Below are positions 7,426 to 14,847 of a stretch of 14,983 nt of DNA, one piece after another. How positions within the stretch are numbered: the first letter of the stretch is position 1; each line of letters opens with the position of its first letter. The DNA is taken from assembly GCA_018825925.1 (NCBI GenBank), contig JAHKAT010000151.1, forward strand, positions 1-14,983, given 5' to 3'. Source of the stretch: Bacteroidota bacterium (GTDB lineage: Bacteria; Bacteroidota; Bacteroidia; Flavobacteriales_D; Crocinitomicaceae). The translations under genes and the position numbers were made by a program. The notes beneath the pieces were generated by a model that did no database searches, was not told the origin of the DNA, and saw nothing but the letters and a program-made list of their open reading frames with translations.

Positions 7426-8001
7426 TTATTTCTCCGTTTCTTCTGATGCGTCATCAGCTGTAGGCTCTTCAGAAGAAGTTTCTTCTGTTGTTGCCTCTGG
7501 AGCAGTTGTTTCATCTACTACTGTAGCCTCTTCAACTCCACCTTCTACTGTTTCAGCAGCATCTGTCGCTTTTTTAGCTCCAGCACCACCTCGTCTAGAA
7601 CGACGTGTAGTTGCTTTCTTTGCTCCGTCATTAGAGTACAATTCGTTGAAGTCTACCAATTCGATCAAACACATTTCTGCGTTATCCCCCAAACGGTAAC
7701 CTGTACGGATGATACGTGTGTATCCTCCAGGACGATTTGCAATTTTCGGTGCTACTTCGCGGAACAATTCGTTAACGATATCTTTGTTCTGTAAGTAACT
7801 AAATACAGTTCTACGTGAATGCGTAGAGTCTGTTTTAGATTTTGTAAGAAGCGGCTCAACATAAACACGCAATGCTTTGGCTTTTTCAACCGTTGTATTG
7901 ATACGTTTGTGTAAAATGAGCGAGCTTGCCATATTCGATAGCATAGCCTTTCTGTGGGCTGTCTTTCTACCTAAATGATTGAACTTTCTTCCGTGTCTCA
8001 T
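7426..8001 (-). CDS. rplQ: 50S ribosomal protein L17 with long acidic C-terminal extension
   Basis: The core (residues 1 to about 118) is clearly bL17: MRHGRKFNHLGRKTAHRKAML at the start, then SLILHKRINTTVEKAKALR, and GGYTRIIRTGYRLGDNAEMCLIELVDFN. L17 is a large-subunit protein near the exit tunnel. Core L17 is about 120 aa, while this protein has 191. The extra part has a basic stretch (KKATTRRSRRGGAGAKK, about 128-144) and then about 45 residues rich in Glu, Thr, Ala and Ser, probably disordered. Shorter tails are common in L17 of this phylum. It follows rpoA by 18 nt, as in the classic alpha operon, and is the last gene before the terminator. Confidence 0.98.
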   Translation of the reverse strand: MRHGRKFNHLGRKTAHRKAMLSNMASSLILHKRINTTVEKAKALRVYVEPLLTKSKTDSTHSRRTVFSYLQNKDIVNELFREVAPKIANRPGGYTRIIRTGYRLGDNAEMCLIELVDFNELYSNDGAKKATTRRSRRGGAGAKKATDAAETVEGGVEEATVVDETTAPEATTEETSSEEPTADDASEETEK

Positions 8002-8019
8002 CTTCGTTTTTTATAAAGA

Positions 8020-9012
8020 TTAATCTTTGTCTAATTTGTATTTGGCTACATTCATTCCGAATGTTAAACCTTTGTTGTCAACTAAGTCTTCTAACTCCGT
8101 CAACGATTTTTTACCGAAATTTCTGAATTTCAATAAATCGTTTTTGTTGTAAGAAACTAAGTCACCCAACGTTTCTACGTCTGCTGCTTTCAAACAATTC
8201 AAGGCACGTACAGACAAGTCCATATCTACCAATTTCGTTTTCAACAATTGACGCATGTGCAATGAAGTCTCATCAAATTCTTCTGTTTCAGCTTTCACTT
8301 CGCTATCCAATGTGATACGCTCATCAGAGAATAACATGAAGTGGTGAATCAAAATCTTTGCTGCTTCTTTCAAAGCTTCTTTCGGATGAACAGATCCGTC
8401 CGTAGTGATGTCTAAAACTAATTTTTCGTAATCTGTTTTTTGTTCAACACGGAAGTTTTCAATTGCATACTTTACGTTTTTGATAGGCGTAAAAATCGAG
8501 TCAATTGAAATTGTACCGAAAGGGGCATTTGCATTTTTGTTTTCTTCAGCTGCGATGTAACCACGACCTTTAGCGATCGTTAATTCCATTTCAATTTTCA
8601 CTGAAGATTCCATATTACAAATTACCATATCTGGATTCAAAACCTGGAATGCAGAAGTAAACTTACCGATATCACCAGCAGTCATTTTATCTTGACCACT
8701 AATTGAAACTACTACCGTTTCAGTATCAGTACCTTCGATTTGTTGTTTGAAACGAACTTGTTTCAAGCTCAAAACGATTTCTGTTACATCTTCTACAACT
8801 CCTTTCAAGGTTGCAAACTCATGATCAGCTCCTTCTACGCGAATAGAAGTGATTGCAAAACCTTCCAATGAAGAAAGTAAAATTCTTCTTAAAGCGTTAC
8901 CTACGGTGATACCGTAACCAGGCTCTAGAGGGCGGAATTCGAATTGTCCGTGATGCTCATCGGACTGAATCATGATTACCTTATCAGGTTTTTGGAAATC
9001 TAAAATTGCCAT
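8020..9012 (-). CDS. rpoA: DNA-directed RNA polymerase subunit alpha
   Basis: 330 aa, normal length. The dimer of alpha subunits scaffolds beta and beta-prime assembly. The N-terminal domain (about 1-230) has the conserved FEFRPLEPGYGITVGNALRRILLSS segment (broken here only by strain-specific changes). A flexible acidic linker follows (about 240-255). The C-terminal domain (about 258-320) includes LSVRALNCLKAADV with R269, matching the DNA- and activator-contacting R265 of Escherichia coli, and NFGKKSLTELEDLV. The 95-nt spacer upstream has an A-rich stretch before the ATG and no Shine-Dalgarno. rplQ follows 18 nt downstream. Confidence 0.99.
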   Translation of the reverse strand: MAILDFQKPDKVIMIQSDEHHGQFEFRPLEPGYGITVGNALRRILLSSLEGFAITSIRVEGADHEFATLKGVVEDVTEIVLSLKQVRFKQQIEGTDTETVVVSISGQDKMTAGDIGKFTSAFQVLNPDMVICNMESSVKIEMELTIAKGRGYIAAEENKNANAPFGTISIDSIFTPIKNVKYAIENFRVEQKTDYEKLVLDITTDGSVHPKEALKEAAKILIHHFMLFSDERITLDSEVKAETEEFDETSLHMRQLLKTKLVDMDLSVRALNCLKAADVETLGDLVSYNKNDLLKFRNFGKKSLTELEDLVDNKGLTFGMNVAKYKLDKD

Positions 9013-9107
9013 TTGTTTTTTCTTCTTTTAATTGTTTCTTGGTTGCGCGATTTAAAAGTTTGAAGAATGACGATCAAATCCTTTGGCCAAGACGCAAGTT
9101 GTTATTA

Positions 9108-9716
9108 TTATTTCGAGTAAAGCTCGACGATTAATTGTTCTTTGATATTTTCTGGGATCATCTCACGAGATGGTAAGCTCAAAAATTTACCCGACATATC
9201 TGAATTGTTCCAATCCAACCAGTCGTATTTTTTTGTATTAGCTGACAATGCCGAGCTAATTGCTTCCAACGATTTTGATTTTTCACGAACACCGATTACA
9301 TCACCAACTTTCACTACATATGATGGAATGTTTACCAATTCACCATTTACTGTAATGTGTCTGTGTGAAACCAACTGACGTGCACCATTTCTTGAAGGTG
9401 CAATCCCTAAACGGAAAACTGTATTGTCCAAACGTGTTTCACACATTTGCAACAAGTTTTCTCCGGTAATTCCTTTCATGCGTTGTGCATGGTCGAACAT
9501 GTTAGAGAATTGTTTCTCCAAAATACCGTACGTGTATTTTGCTTTTTGTTTTTCAGCTAATTGAATAGCGTACTCAGACTGTTTTCCACCACGACGTTTG
9601 TTAGGACCATGTTGTCCAGGTCCGTAGCTTCTTTTGTCCAACGCTTTGTCTGGGCCAAAGATAGGTTCTCTGAAACGACGCGCGATTTTTGATTTTGGGC
9701 CAATATATCTTGCCAT
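9108..9716 (-). CDS. rpsD: 30S ribosomal protein S4
   Basis: 202 aa. S4 is a primary 16S rRNA-binding protein that nucleates 30S assembly. The N-terminus has ARYIGPKSKIARRFREPIFG and the PGQHG motif, and EKQKAKYTYGILEKQF follows. The S4 RNA-binding domain occupies about 94-155 (ETRLDNTVFRLGIAPSRNGARQLVSHRHITVNGELVNIPSYVVKVGD, in part). The N-terminal region has no cysteine cluster, so this is the zinc-free form. The gene is preceded by an unusually long 75-nt spacer with a possible hairpin; S4 is the translational repressor of the alpha operon in E. coli, so a regulatory leader is plausible. Confidence 0.99.
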   Translation of the reverse strand: MARYIGPKSKIARRFREPIFGPDKALDKRSYGPGQHGPNKRRGGKQSEYAIQLAEKQKAKYTYGILEKQFSNMFDHAQRMKGITGENLLQMCETRLDNTVFRLGIAPSRNGARQLVSHRHITVNGELVNIPSYVVKVGDVIGVREKSKSLEAISSALSANTKKYDWLDWNNSDMSGKFLSLPSREMIPENIKEQLIVELYSK

Positions 9717-9734
9717 TTTACTTACTTATTTGGA

Positions 9735-9770
9735 GCGGTCATGAATTAAGGCTTGTCCTTCGACGACCGT
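9735..9770 (-). promoter_or_regulatory. Possible structured leader upstream of rpsD
   Basis: In the 75-nt rpsK-rpsD spacer the minus strand reads CGGTC ... GACCG (9765-9769 with 9736-9740), a 5-bp stem. It encloses a 4-bp inner stem AAGG/CCTT (9757-9760 with 9748-9751) with a 5-nt loop. It sits about 20 nt before the rpsD start. The stems are short and could be chance, but the position fits an autoregulatory site for S4 or a processing site. Confidence 0.3.
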
Positions 9771-9791
9771 TACTCTCCTGATTAAAATTTA

Positions 9792-10178
9792 CTAAACTCT
9801 TCTTCTTTTTGGAGGACGACATCCGTTGTGCGGAAGTGGAGTAACATCAACTATTTCAGTTACTTCAATTCCAGAGTTGTGCAATGAACGGATTGCAGAT
9901 TCACGACCTGCACCTGGTCCTTTGACATAAACTTTCACTCGACGTAATCCGAAGTCATGTGCTTCTTTCGCGCAATCCTCAGCAGCAACTTGTGCAGCAT
10001 ATGGAGTGTTCTTTTTAGAACCGCGGAAGCCTTTTTTACCAGCGCTAGACCAAGATATAACTTGTCCTGCGTTGTTAGTCAAAGAAATAATCACGTTGTT
10101 GAAGGTAGCTTGAATATGCGCTTCACCCGTCGCGTCTACTTTGACGTTCTTCTTCTTTTTTTGATTCGCTTTTGCCAT
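9792..10178 (-). CDS. rpsK: 30S ribosomal protein S11
   Basis: 128 aa, normal length. S11 lies on the 30S platform and contacts 16S rRNA near the mRNA exit. Visible family motifs are GEAHIQATFNNVIISLTN, GKKGFRGSKKNTPYAAQVAAE, VYVKGPGAGRESAIRSL and the basic end PLPHNGCRPPKRRRV. The N-terminus has a short lysine-rich stretch (KKKKNVKV). It starts 12 nt after rpsM, as in most bacterial alpha operons. Confidence 0.99.
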   Translation of the reverse strand: MAKANQKKKKNVKVDATGEAHIQATFNNVIISLTNNAGQVISWSSAGKKGFRGSKKNTPYAAQVAAEDCAKEAHDFGLRRVKVYVKGPGAGRESAIRSLHNSGIEVTEIVDVTPLPHNGCRPPKRRRV

Positions 10179-10190
10179 TATTACTATTTA

Positions 10191-10565
10191 TTATTTAGTT
10201 GCTTTTTTCTTGTTCGCAACTGTTTTTCTTCTACCTTTTCTTGTACGAGAGTTGTTTTTGGTTCTTTGCCCTCTTAATGGAAGACTCGCTCTATGACGAA
10301 TACCTCTGTTACAACCGATATCCATCAATCGTTTGATGTTCGTTTGAACTTCTGAGCGCAAAGCACCCTCCGTTTTGAACTCATTGATTGTGTTACGGAT
10401 TGCTGACAATTGGTCATCATTCCAATCTTGAACTTTGATATTCTCATCGATATCATTCGCGTTCAAAATTTTCTTAGCGCGGCTGCGACCTATTCCGAAG
10501 ACATAAGTCAACCCAATCACACCTCTTTTATTTTTTGGTAAATCTATTCCTGCAATACGTGCCAT
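10191..10565 (-). CDS. rpsM: 30S ribosomal protein S13
   Basis: 124 aa. S13 sits in the head of the 30S subunit and forms intersubunit bridges with the large subunit. The start MARIAGIDLPKNKRGVIGLTYVFGIG is diagnostic. The helix-hairpin-helix region follows (about 15-60), then GCNRGIRHRASLPLRGQRTKNNSRTRKG and a lysine-rich tail that reaches toward the P-site tRNA. It starts 11 nt after rpmJ. Confidence 0.99.
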   Translation of the reverse strand: MARIAGIDLPKNKRGVIGLTYVFGIGRSRAKKILNANDIDENIKVQDWNDDQLSAIRNTINEFKTEGALRSEVQTNIKRLMDIGCNRGIRHRASLPLRGQRTKNNSRTRKGRRKTVANKKKATK

Positions 10566-10576
10566 ATCTTATACTG

Positions 10577-10693
10577 TTACCCTTGACGTTGTTTTAATTT
10601 CGGGTTTTTTTTGTTGATCACATAAACCCTTCCTTTTCTCTTTACGATCTTACAATCTACTGATCGTTTTTTAACTGAAGCTCTTACTTTCAT
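10577..10693 (-). CDS. rpmJ: 50S ribosomal protein L36, zinc-independent type
   Basis: 38 aa, read directly from the sequence: it begins MKVRASVKKRSVDCKIVKR and ends NKKNPKLKQRQG. L36 binds 23S rRNA late in large-subunit assembly. Zinc-binding L36 has three Cys and one His in a fixed pattern; here only C14 remains, and the other ligand positions are Ser, Asn and Leu, so zinc is not bound. This form is usual in the phylum. It lies 23 nt after infA and 11 nt before rpsM, the standard position. Confidence 0.96.
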   Translation of the reverse strand: MKVRASVKKRSVDCKIVKRKGRVYVINKKNPKLKQRQG

Positions 10694-10716
10694 TTTCTTA
10701 CTTTTTTAGGTTACCC

Positions 10717-10935
10717 CTATTTGTATCTGAAGGAGATTCTCCCTTTTGTTAAATCATAAGGCGACATTTCCACCTTAACACGGTCGCCCGGTAAGATTTT
10801 AATGTAGAACATTCTCATTTTACCTGAGATATGCGCCGTTATAACGTGTCCATTTTCTAACTCTACTCGAAACATTGCGTTTGAGAGTGCCTCTATGATC
10901 ACGCCATCTTGTTCTATTGATGCTTGTTTTGCCAT
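10717..10935 (-). CDS. infA: Translation initiation factor IF-1
   Basis: 72 aa, the standard length. IF-1 binds the 30S A site and helps IF-2 and IF-3 in start-codon selection. The single S1/OB-fold domain is complete: AMFRVELENGHVITAHISGKMR, then ILPGDRVKVEMSPYDLTKGRISFRYK. It starts 3 nt after the secY stop, so the two are likely coupled in translation. The map (methionine aminopeptidase) gene that some bacteria carry between secY and infA is absent. Confidence 0.99.
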   Translation of the reverse strand: MAKQASIEQDGVIIEALSNAMFRVELENGHVITAHISGKMRMFYIKILPGDRVKVEMSPYDLTKGRISFRYK

Positions 10936-10938
10936 GTC

Positions 10939-12276
10939 TTAAAATCCTGAAAGTTCGCCTTGAGTTCTTCTTCCTCGAATACGTGTTCCTTCCATCAAAC
11001 CGTCCATGTGACGATTTAAAAGGTACGATTCGATTTGCTGAAGTGTATCAAGTACCACCCCAACCATAATCAATAGCGATGTTCCTCCAAAGAACATTGC
11101 AAAAGCATCATTCACACCCGCTAATTTTGCGATAGCTGGAATCACTGCAATTAAGGCCAAGAATAAAGATCCTGGGAAAGTAATGCGTGAAACCAATGAA
11201 TCGATGTACTCAGCCGTTTCTTCTCCTGGTTTAATACCTGGAATGAATCCACCGCTTTTCTTCAAGTCATCCGCAATTTTGCGAGGGTTAATCATAATTG
11301 CTGTATAGAAATACGTAAACACGATAATCAATACGGCTAACAATACGTTGTAGCTTATTCCGTAAACATCACCTAAAGTACGCTGTAGAAACCCACCTTC
11401 TCCACCTGCAAACATCATCACCGGTATGGTCATAATAGCTTGAGCAAAGATGATTGGCATTACACCACTTGCATTTACTTTAATTGGCAAATAATTACGT
11501 GCTCCTTGATCGTCAACTGCACGATTACCAACTACACGTTTTGCTGTATTCAATGGTATTTTCCTGACTCCTTGTACAATTAAAACGGTTGCGAGTACCA
11601 CTACCATGAAGGCAACGATTTCCAAAACAATTTTAATTAAGTTACCAGCTTCCCAAGCAAAACCGAATTCTGCTGTGAAGGCTCCTGGCAAGCGAGATAA
11701 GATACCGACAGTAATTAATAACGAAATACCGTTACCTATACCATTGTCTGTAATTCTTTCTCCTAACCAAACAGCGAACATTGCGCCAGCTACTAATACA
11801 ATTATTGTTTGTGCCCACCAGAAGGTAGATGCATCCACAGGCATTGCCCCTTTACTTTGCACATAAAGAGCAAGGTAACCAGGTGCTTGTAATGCACAAA
11901 TAATAATGGTTAGTATACGCGTATAGTTGTTGATACGTTTTCTACCAGACTCACCCTCACTTTGCATTTTCTGAACAGCAGGTACTGCCATTCCTAATAA
12001 CTGCATAATGATAGATGCACTAATGTATGGCATAATTCCAAGTGCCATAATTGAGGCGTTAGAAAATCCACCACCTGAGAAAAGGGAAAGCAACGTTTCT
12101 AACGTATTTTGCCCTCCAGCTGCCTGTGCTCTTTCGAGAGCAGCATAGTCCACACCGGGTAGGATTATAAACGACCCAACTCTATACACAAGGATAAGAG
12201 CTAAGGTAAAGAGAATTCTTTTCCTTAGTTCTTCAACCTTCCATATGTTCTTAATATTCTGTATTAAACGCTTCAT
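10939..12276 (-). CDS. secY: Protein translocase subunit SecY
   Basis: 445 aa, with about ten hydrophobic membrane segments. SecY forms the protein-conducting channel of the inner membrane with SecE and SecG, exporting the signal-peptide proteins such as those at the left end of this window. Recognisable parts are RKRILFTLALILVYRVGSFI (first membrane segment), the plug and second segment region SGGGFSNASIMALGIMPYIS, and GERITDNGIGNGISLLI. The cytoplasmic loops are RKIPLNTAKRVVG and ADDLKKSGGFIPGIKPGEET, the latter contacting SecA and the ribosome. The C-terminal tail is basic. It lies 25 nt after rplO and 3 nt before infA. A possible internal promoter motif is just upstream. Confidence 0.99.
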   Translation of the reverse strand: MKRLIQNIKNIWKVEELRKRILFTLALILVYRVGSFIILPGVDYAALERAQAAGGQNTLETLLSLFSGGGFSNASIMALGIMPYISASIIMQLLGMAVPAVQKMQSEGESGRKRINNYTRILTIIICALQAPGYLALYVQSKGAMPVDASTFWWAQTIIVLVAGAMFAVWLGERITDNGIGNGISLLITVGILSRLPGAFTAEFGFAWEAGNLIKIVLEIVAFMVVVLATVLIVQGVRKIPLNTAKRVVGNRAVDDQGARNYLPIKVNASGVMPIIFAQAIMTIPVMMFAGGEGGFLQRTLGDVYGISYNVLLAVLIIVFTYFYTAIMINPRKIADDLKKSGGFIPGIKPGEETAEYIDSLVSRITFPGSLFLALIAVIPAIAKLAGVNDAFAMFFGGTSLLIMVGVVLDTLQQIESYLLNRHMDGLMEGTRIRGRRTQGELSGF

Positions 12277-12292
12277 TTGTTAAAAATGTTGG

Positions 12293-12300
12293 CAAAGATA
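12293..12300 (-). promoter_or_regulatory. Possible internal -7 promoter element before secY
   Basis: On the minus strand this reads TATCTTTG, an exact match to TAnnTTTG, in the 25-nt rplO-secY gap and 16 nt before the secY ATG. No TTTG -33 box is present at the expected distance inside rplO. It could give extra secY-alpha operon transcription, but the match may be chance. Confidence 0.25.
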
Positions 12301-12301
12301 A

Positions 12302-12748
12302 TTAGATTTCCGAACAATTACCACCTTGAGCCTCAATAGTTGACTTTGCAGTCTCTGAGAACTTGTGAGCAGTTACACTGATCTTACCTTTTAATTCACC
12401 TCTTCCAAGGATTTTAACCAATTCATTGTTTCCTATTAAACCATTGGCTTTCAATACCTCAGGGTTTATTTCAGTAACATTTTTCTTGTCAATTAAGTTT
12501 TGAATAATGTCCAAGTTAATGGCTTTATATTCAACTCTATTGATATTTTTGAAACCAAACTTAGGAACTCGTCGTTGTAAAGGCATTTGCCCTCCTTCAA
12601 ATCCGATTTTTTTACTGTAACCAGATCTTGACTTTGCTCCTTTGTGACCTCGAGTGGAAGTACCACCACGACCTGAACCTTGTCCACGTCCGATTCTTTT
12701 TCCACTTTTAACGGACCCCTTTGCAGGAGTTAAATTATGTAAATTCAT
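12302..12748 (-). CDS. rplO: 50S ribosomal protein L15
   Basis: 148 aa, normal length. L15 binds 23S rRNA and joins late in 50S assembly. The Gly/Arg-rich N-terminal extension is typical: GKRIGRGQGSGRGGTSTRGHKG and then SGYSKKIGFEGGQMPLQRRVPKFGF in two parts. The globular C-terminal part has IGNNELVKILGRGELKGKISVTAHKFSETAKSTIEAQGG. It lies between rpmD (24 nt) and secY (25 nt), the canonical spc-operon position. Confidence 0.99.
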   Translation of the reverse strand: MNLHNLTPAKGSVKSGKRIGRGQGSGRGGTSTRGHKGAKSRSGYSKKIGFEGGQMPLQRRVPKFGFKNINRVEYKAINLDIIQNLIDKKNVTEINPEVLKANGLIGNNELVKILGRGELKGKISVTAHKFSETAKSTIEAQGGNCSEI

Positions 12749-12772
12749 CTTACAATGCGATTTAGAAATGTT

Positions 12773-12949
12773 CTACTCGACAACAACAATTAAGTGTTGT
12801 ATTTTCTTTACCATACCAAGGATTTGAGGAGTTGCTTCTTTTTCAACAACATGATTTAACCTCTTAAATCCTAACGCTTTTAACGTAGCTTTTTGATCAG
12901 CAGGACGATTAATAGCGCTTTTCACTTGCTTTATTTTTATTATAGCCAT
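12773..12949 (-). CDS. rpmD: 50S ribosomal protein L30
   Basis: 58 aa, read directly: it starts MAIIKIKQVKSAINRPADQ and continues KATLKALGFKRLNHVVEK, ending in a strand IQHLIVVVE. This is the complete short bacterial L30 with its KALGFKRLNHVVE motif. L30 is a small beta-alpha-beta protein of the large subunit. It is 10 nt after rpsE and 24 nt before rplO, exactly where the spc operon carries it. Confidence 0.97.
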   Translation of the reverse strand: MAIIKIKQVKSAINRPADQKATLKALGFKRLNHVVEKEATPQILGMVKKIQHLIVVVE

Positions 12950-12959
12950 GATTTTTCTA

Positions 12960-13478
12960 TTAACCGTTAAATACTTGATTAAGGGTAATCCCTCTTTGCT
13001 TAGCTACTGCCACTGCGTCACGCATTTGCGCTAAAGCTACTATGGTTGCTTTTACCACGTTGTGTGGGTTAGACGAACCTTGTGACTTTGCCAATACGTT
13101 GTGTATCCCAACACTTTCCAATACTGCACGCATCGCACCACCTGCGATAACACCAGTACCTTCAGAAGCTGGTTTCAAGAGAACCTCGGCACCGCCGAAT
13201 TTACCTTTTTGAGAATGAGGAACAGTTCCACGAAGAATAGGAACACGAATCAAATTTTTCTTTGCGTCGTCGATTCCTTTTGTAATCGCTTCAGTTACCT
13301 CTTTTGCTTTTCCTAAACCGTGGCCAACGATTCCGTTTTCATCACCTACCACTACGATAGCTGAGAAAGAGAAAGTACGTCCACCTTTTGTAACTTTCGT
13401 TACACGGTTTACAGACACCAATTTGTCTTTAAGCTCTATATCAGCAGATTTTACTCTGTTTACTGTTTTTGCTGCCAT
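12960..13478 (-). CDS. rpsE: 30S ribosomal protein S5
   Basis: 172 aa. S5 is near the mRNA entry channel and contributes to decoding accuracy. The N-terminal double-stranded-RNA-binding-like domain has ELKDKLVSVNRVTKVTKGGR and FSFSAIVVVGDENGIVGHGLGKAKEV. The C-terminal domain has GTVPHSQKGKFGGAEVLLKPA and GTGVIAGGAMRAVLESVGIH, then SSNPHNVVKATIVAL. Only 3 nt separate it from rplR, suggesting coupled translation. Confidence 0.99.
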   Translation of the reverse strand: MAAKTVNRVKSADIELKDKLVSVNRVTKVTKGGRTFSFSAIVVVGDENGIVGHGLGKAKEVTEAITKGIDDAKKNLIRVPILRGTVPHSQKGKFGGAEVLLKPASEGTGVIAGGAMRAVLESVGIHNVLAKSQGSSNPHNVVKATIVALAQMRDAVAVAKQRGITLNQVFNG

Positions 13479-13481
13479 CTA

Positions 13482-13835
13482 TTAAAATTTTAATCCGCCT
13501 TCTCTTGCTGAGTCAGCTAATGATTTAACTCTTCCGTGGTATAAATACCCGTTACGATCAAACACAACGGACTCTACACCTGCTTTCAATGCCTTTACAG
13601 CCAACTCTTTTCCTACAACTGCAGCTTGGTCTACTTTAGAGACGCTATCAGCAGCTTTGTTTTTGTAAGATGAAGCTGAGGCCAATGTTACACCTTTCGT
13701 ATCATCAATGATTTGTGCATAGATTTGCTTATTTGATCTATACACCGAAAGACGAGGCACTTTTGAAGTTCCGGAAATTTTCTTGCGGATTCTTCTTTTA
13801 ATTTTTGCTCTTCTATTTAACTTGCTAAATGCCAT
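13482..13835 (-). CDS. rplR: 50S ribosomal protein L18
   Basis: 117 aa, normal length. L18 binds 5S rRNA and helps place it in the central protuberance. The basic N-terminus (KLNRRAKIKRRIRKKISGT) is followed by PRLSVYRSNKQIYAQIIDD, VVGKELAVKALKAGVESVVFD and the end RNGYLYHGRVKSLADSAREGGLKF in the family pattern. The sequence TAGGAAAA just before the ATG is weakly Shine-Dalgarno-like. It is 16 nt after rplF. Confidence 0.99.
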   Translation of the reverse strand: MAFSKLNRRAKIKRRIRKKISGTSKVPRLSVYRSNKQIYAQIIDDTKGVTLASASSYKNKAADSVSKVDQAAVVGKELAVKALKAGVESVVFDRNGYLYHGRVKSLADSAREGGLKF

Positions 13836-13851
13836 TTTTCCTAGAAATTAA

Positions 13852-14406
13852 TTATTTTTTACCTGCAGACTTACCAGCCTTTCTTCTAATATCTTCGCCT
13901 ACAAAACGGATACCTTTACCTTTATATGGTTCTGGTTTACGAAGGGAACGAATTTTGGCAGCAGCTTGACCCAAAAGTTGTTTGTCGTGTGACTCTAGGG
14001 TCACTACCGGCGCTTTACCTTTTTGAGTATCTGCAGATACCTTAATTTCTTTCGGGAATTCCATTACAATGGCGTGCGAATATCCTAGAGATAACTCTAA
14101 AACTTGCCCGGTTGCCGTAGCACGGTAACCTACACCAATGACTTCTAATTCCTTCTTGTACCCTTCTGAAACGCCAACGATCATATTTTGGATCAAAGAA
14201 CGGTAAAGACCGTGCTTTGCTCTATGAGCGGGGGCATCTGATTCGCGGCTGAAAGTGATTGTTCCGTCTTCAATAGATAAGGTAACACAAGAATCCATTT
14301 CTTGAGTTAATTCACCTTTTGAACCTTTAACAGAAACGATGTTTCCGTTCACTTTAACATCTACACCACTCGGGATGTTTACTGGGGATTTTCCTATCCT
14401 TGACAT
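13852..14406 (-). CDS. rplF: 50S ribosomal protein L6
   Basis: 184 aa. L6 lies near the sarcin-ricin loop and factor-binding site. It consists of two related alpha/beta domains: the first starts MSRIGKSPVNIPSGVDVKVN, and the second follows the linker about residue 82 (YKKELEVIGVGYRATATG). The C-terminal signature RSLRKPEPYKGKGIRFVGED is complete, with a short basic tail (RRKAGKSAGKK). It is 18 nt after rpsH. Confidence 0.99.
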   Translation of the reverse strand: MSRIGKSPVNIPSGVDVKVNGNIVSVKGSKGELTQEMDSCVTLSIEDGTITFSRESDAPAHRAKHGLYRSLIQNMIVGVSEGYKKELEVIGVGYRATATGQVLELSLGYSHAIVMEFPKEIKVSADTQKGKAPVVTLESHDKQLLGQAAAKIRSLRKPEPYKGKGIRFVGEDIRRKAGKSAGKK

Positions 14407-14424
14407 TCTATTGTTTGTTAAAGA

Positions 14425-14823
14425 TTAATATACGTAGCAAAGCACTTCGCCACCTACGTTTTCTTTTCTTGCTTGTTTGTCAGTAATAACACCATGAGAA
14501 GTAGAAACGATAGCGATACCCAAACCATTCAATACACGAGGCATTTCTGTTGAGCTGCTATACTTTCTTAAACCTGGGCGAGAAGCTCTTTGCAATTTAG
14601 TAATTGCAGGAACTTTCGTTGAAGGATTATACTTCAAAGCGATGGTGATTACACCTTGTTTATCATCATCTTCGAACTTAAAGTTCAAGATGAAACCTTG
14701 ATCGAACAAAATTTGCGTCATTGCTTTTTTTGTATTCGACGCTGGGATTTGAACGATTTTTAACCCTGCAGAACTTGCGTTACGGATGCGGGTTAAAAAA
14801 TCTGCGATTGGATCTGTTGTCAT
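14425..14823 (-). CDS. rpsH: 30S ribosomal protein S8
   Basis: 132 aa, normal length. S8 binds the central domain of 16S rRNA and in E. coli also represses the spc operon. The start TTDPIADFLTRIRNASSAG and the C-terminal signature (RVLNGLGIAIVSTSHGVITD, then GGEVLCYVY) are typical. It begins 24 nt after rpsN. Confidence 0.99.
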   Translation of the reverse strand: MTTDPIADFLTRIRNASSAGLKIVQIPASNTKKAMTQILFDQGFILNFKFEDDDKQGVITIALKYNPSTKVPAITKLQRASRPGLRKYSSSTEMPRVLNGLGIAIVSTSHGVITDKQARKENVGGEVLCYVY

Positions 14824-14847
14824 TATTTCTTCGTATTGAACTTTAAA

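Noticed and set aside
9957..10277. 106-codon plus-strand open frame across rpsK-rpsM
   Set aside because: It covers two unmistakable ribosomal protein genes on the other strand and has a Phe/Leu/Cys-rich, antisense-type translation.
12493..12705. 70-codon minus-strand frame within rplO
   Set aside because: It is an alternative frame of the L15 gene, whose own product is clear; no start context or family match.
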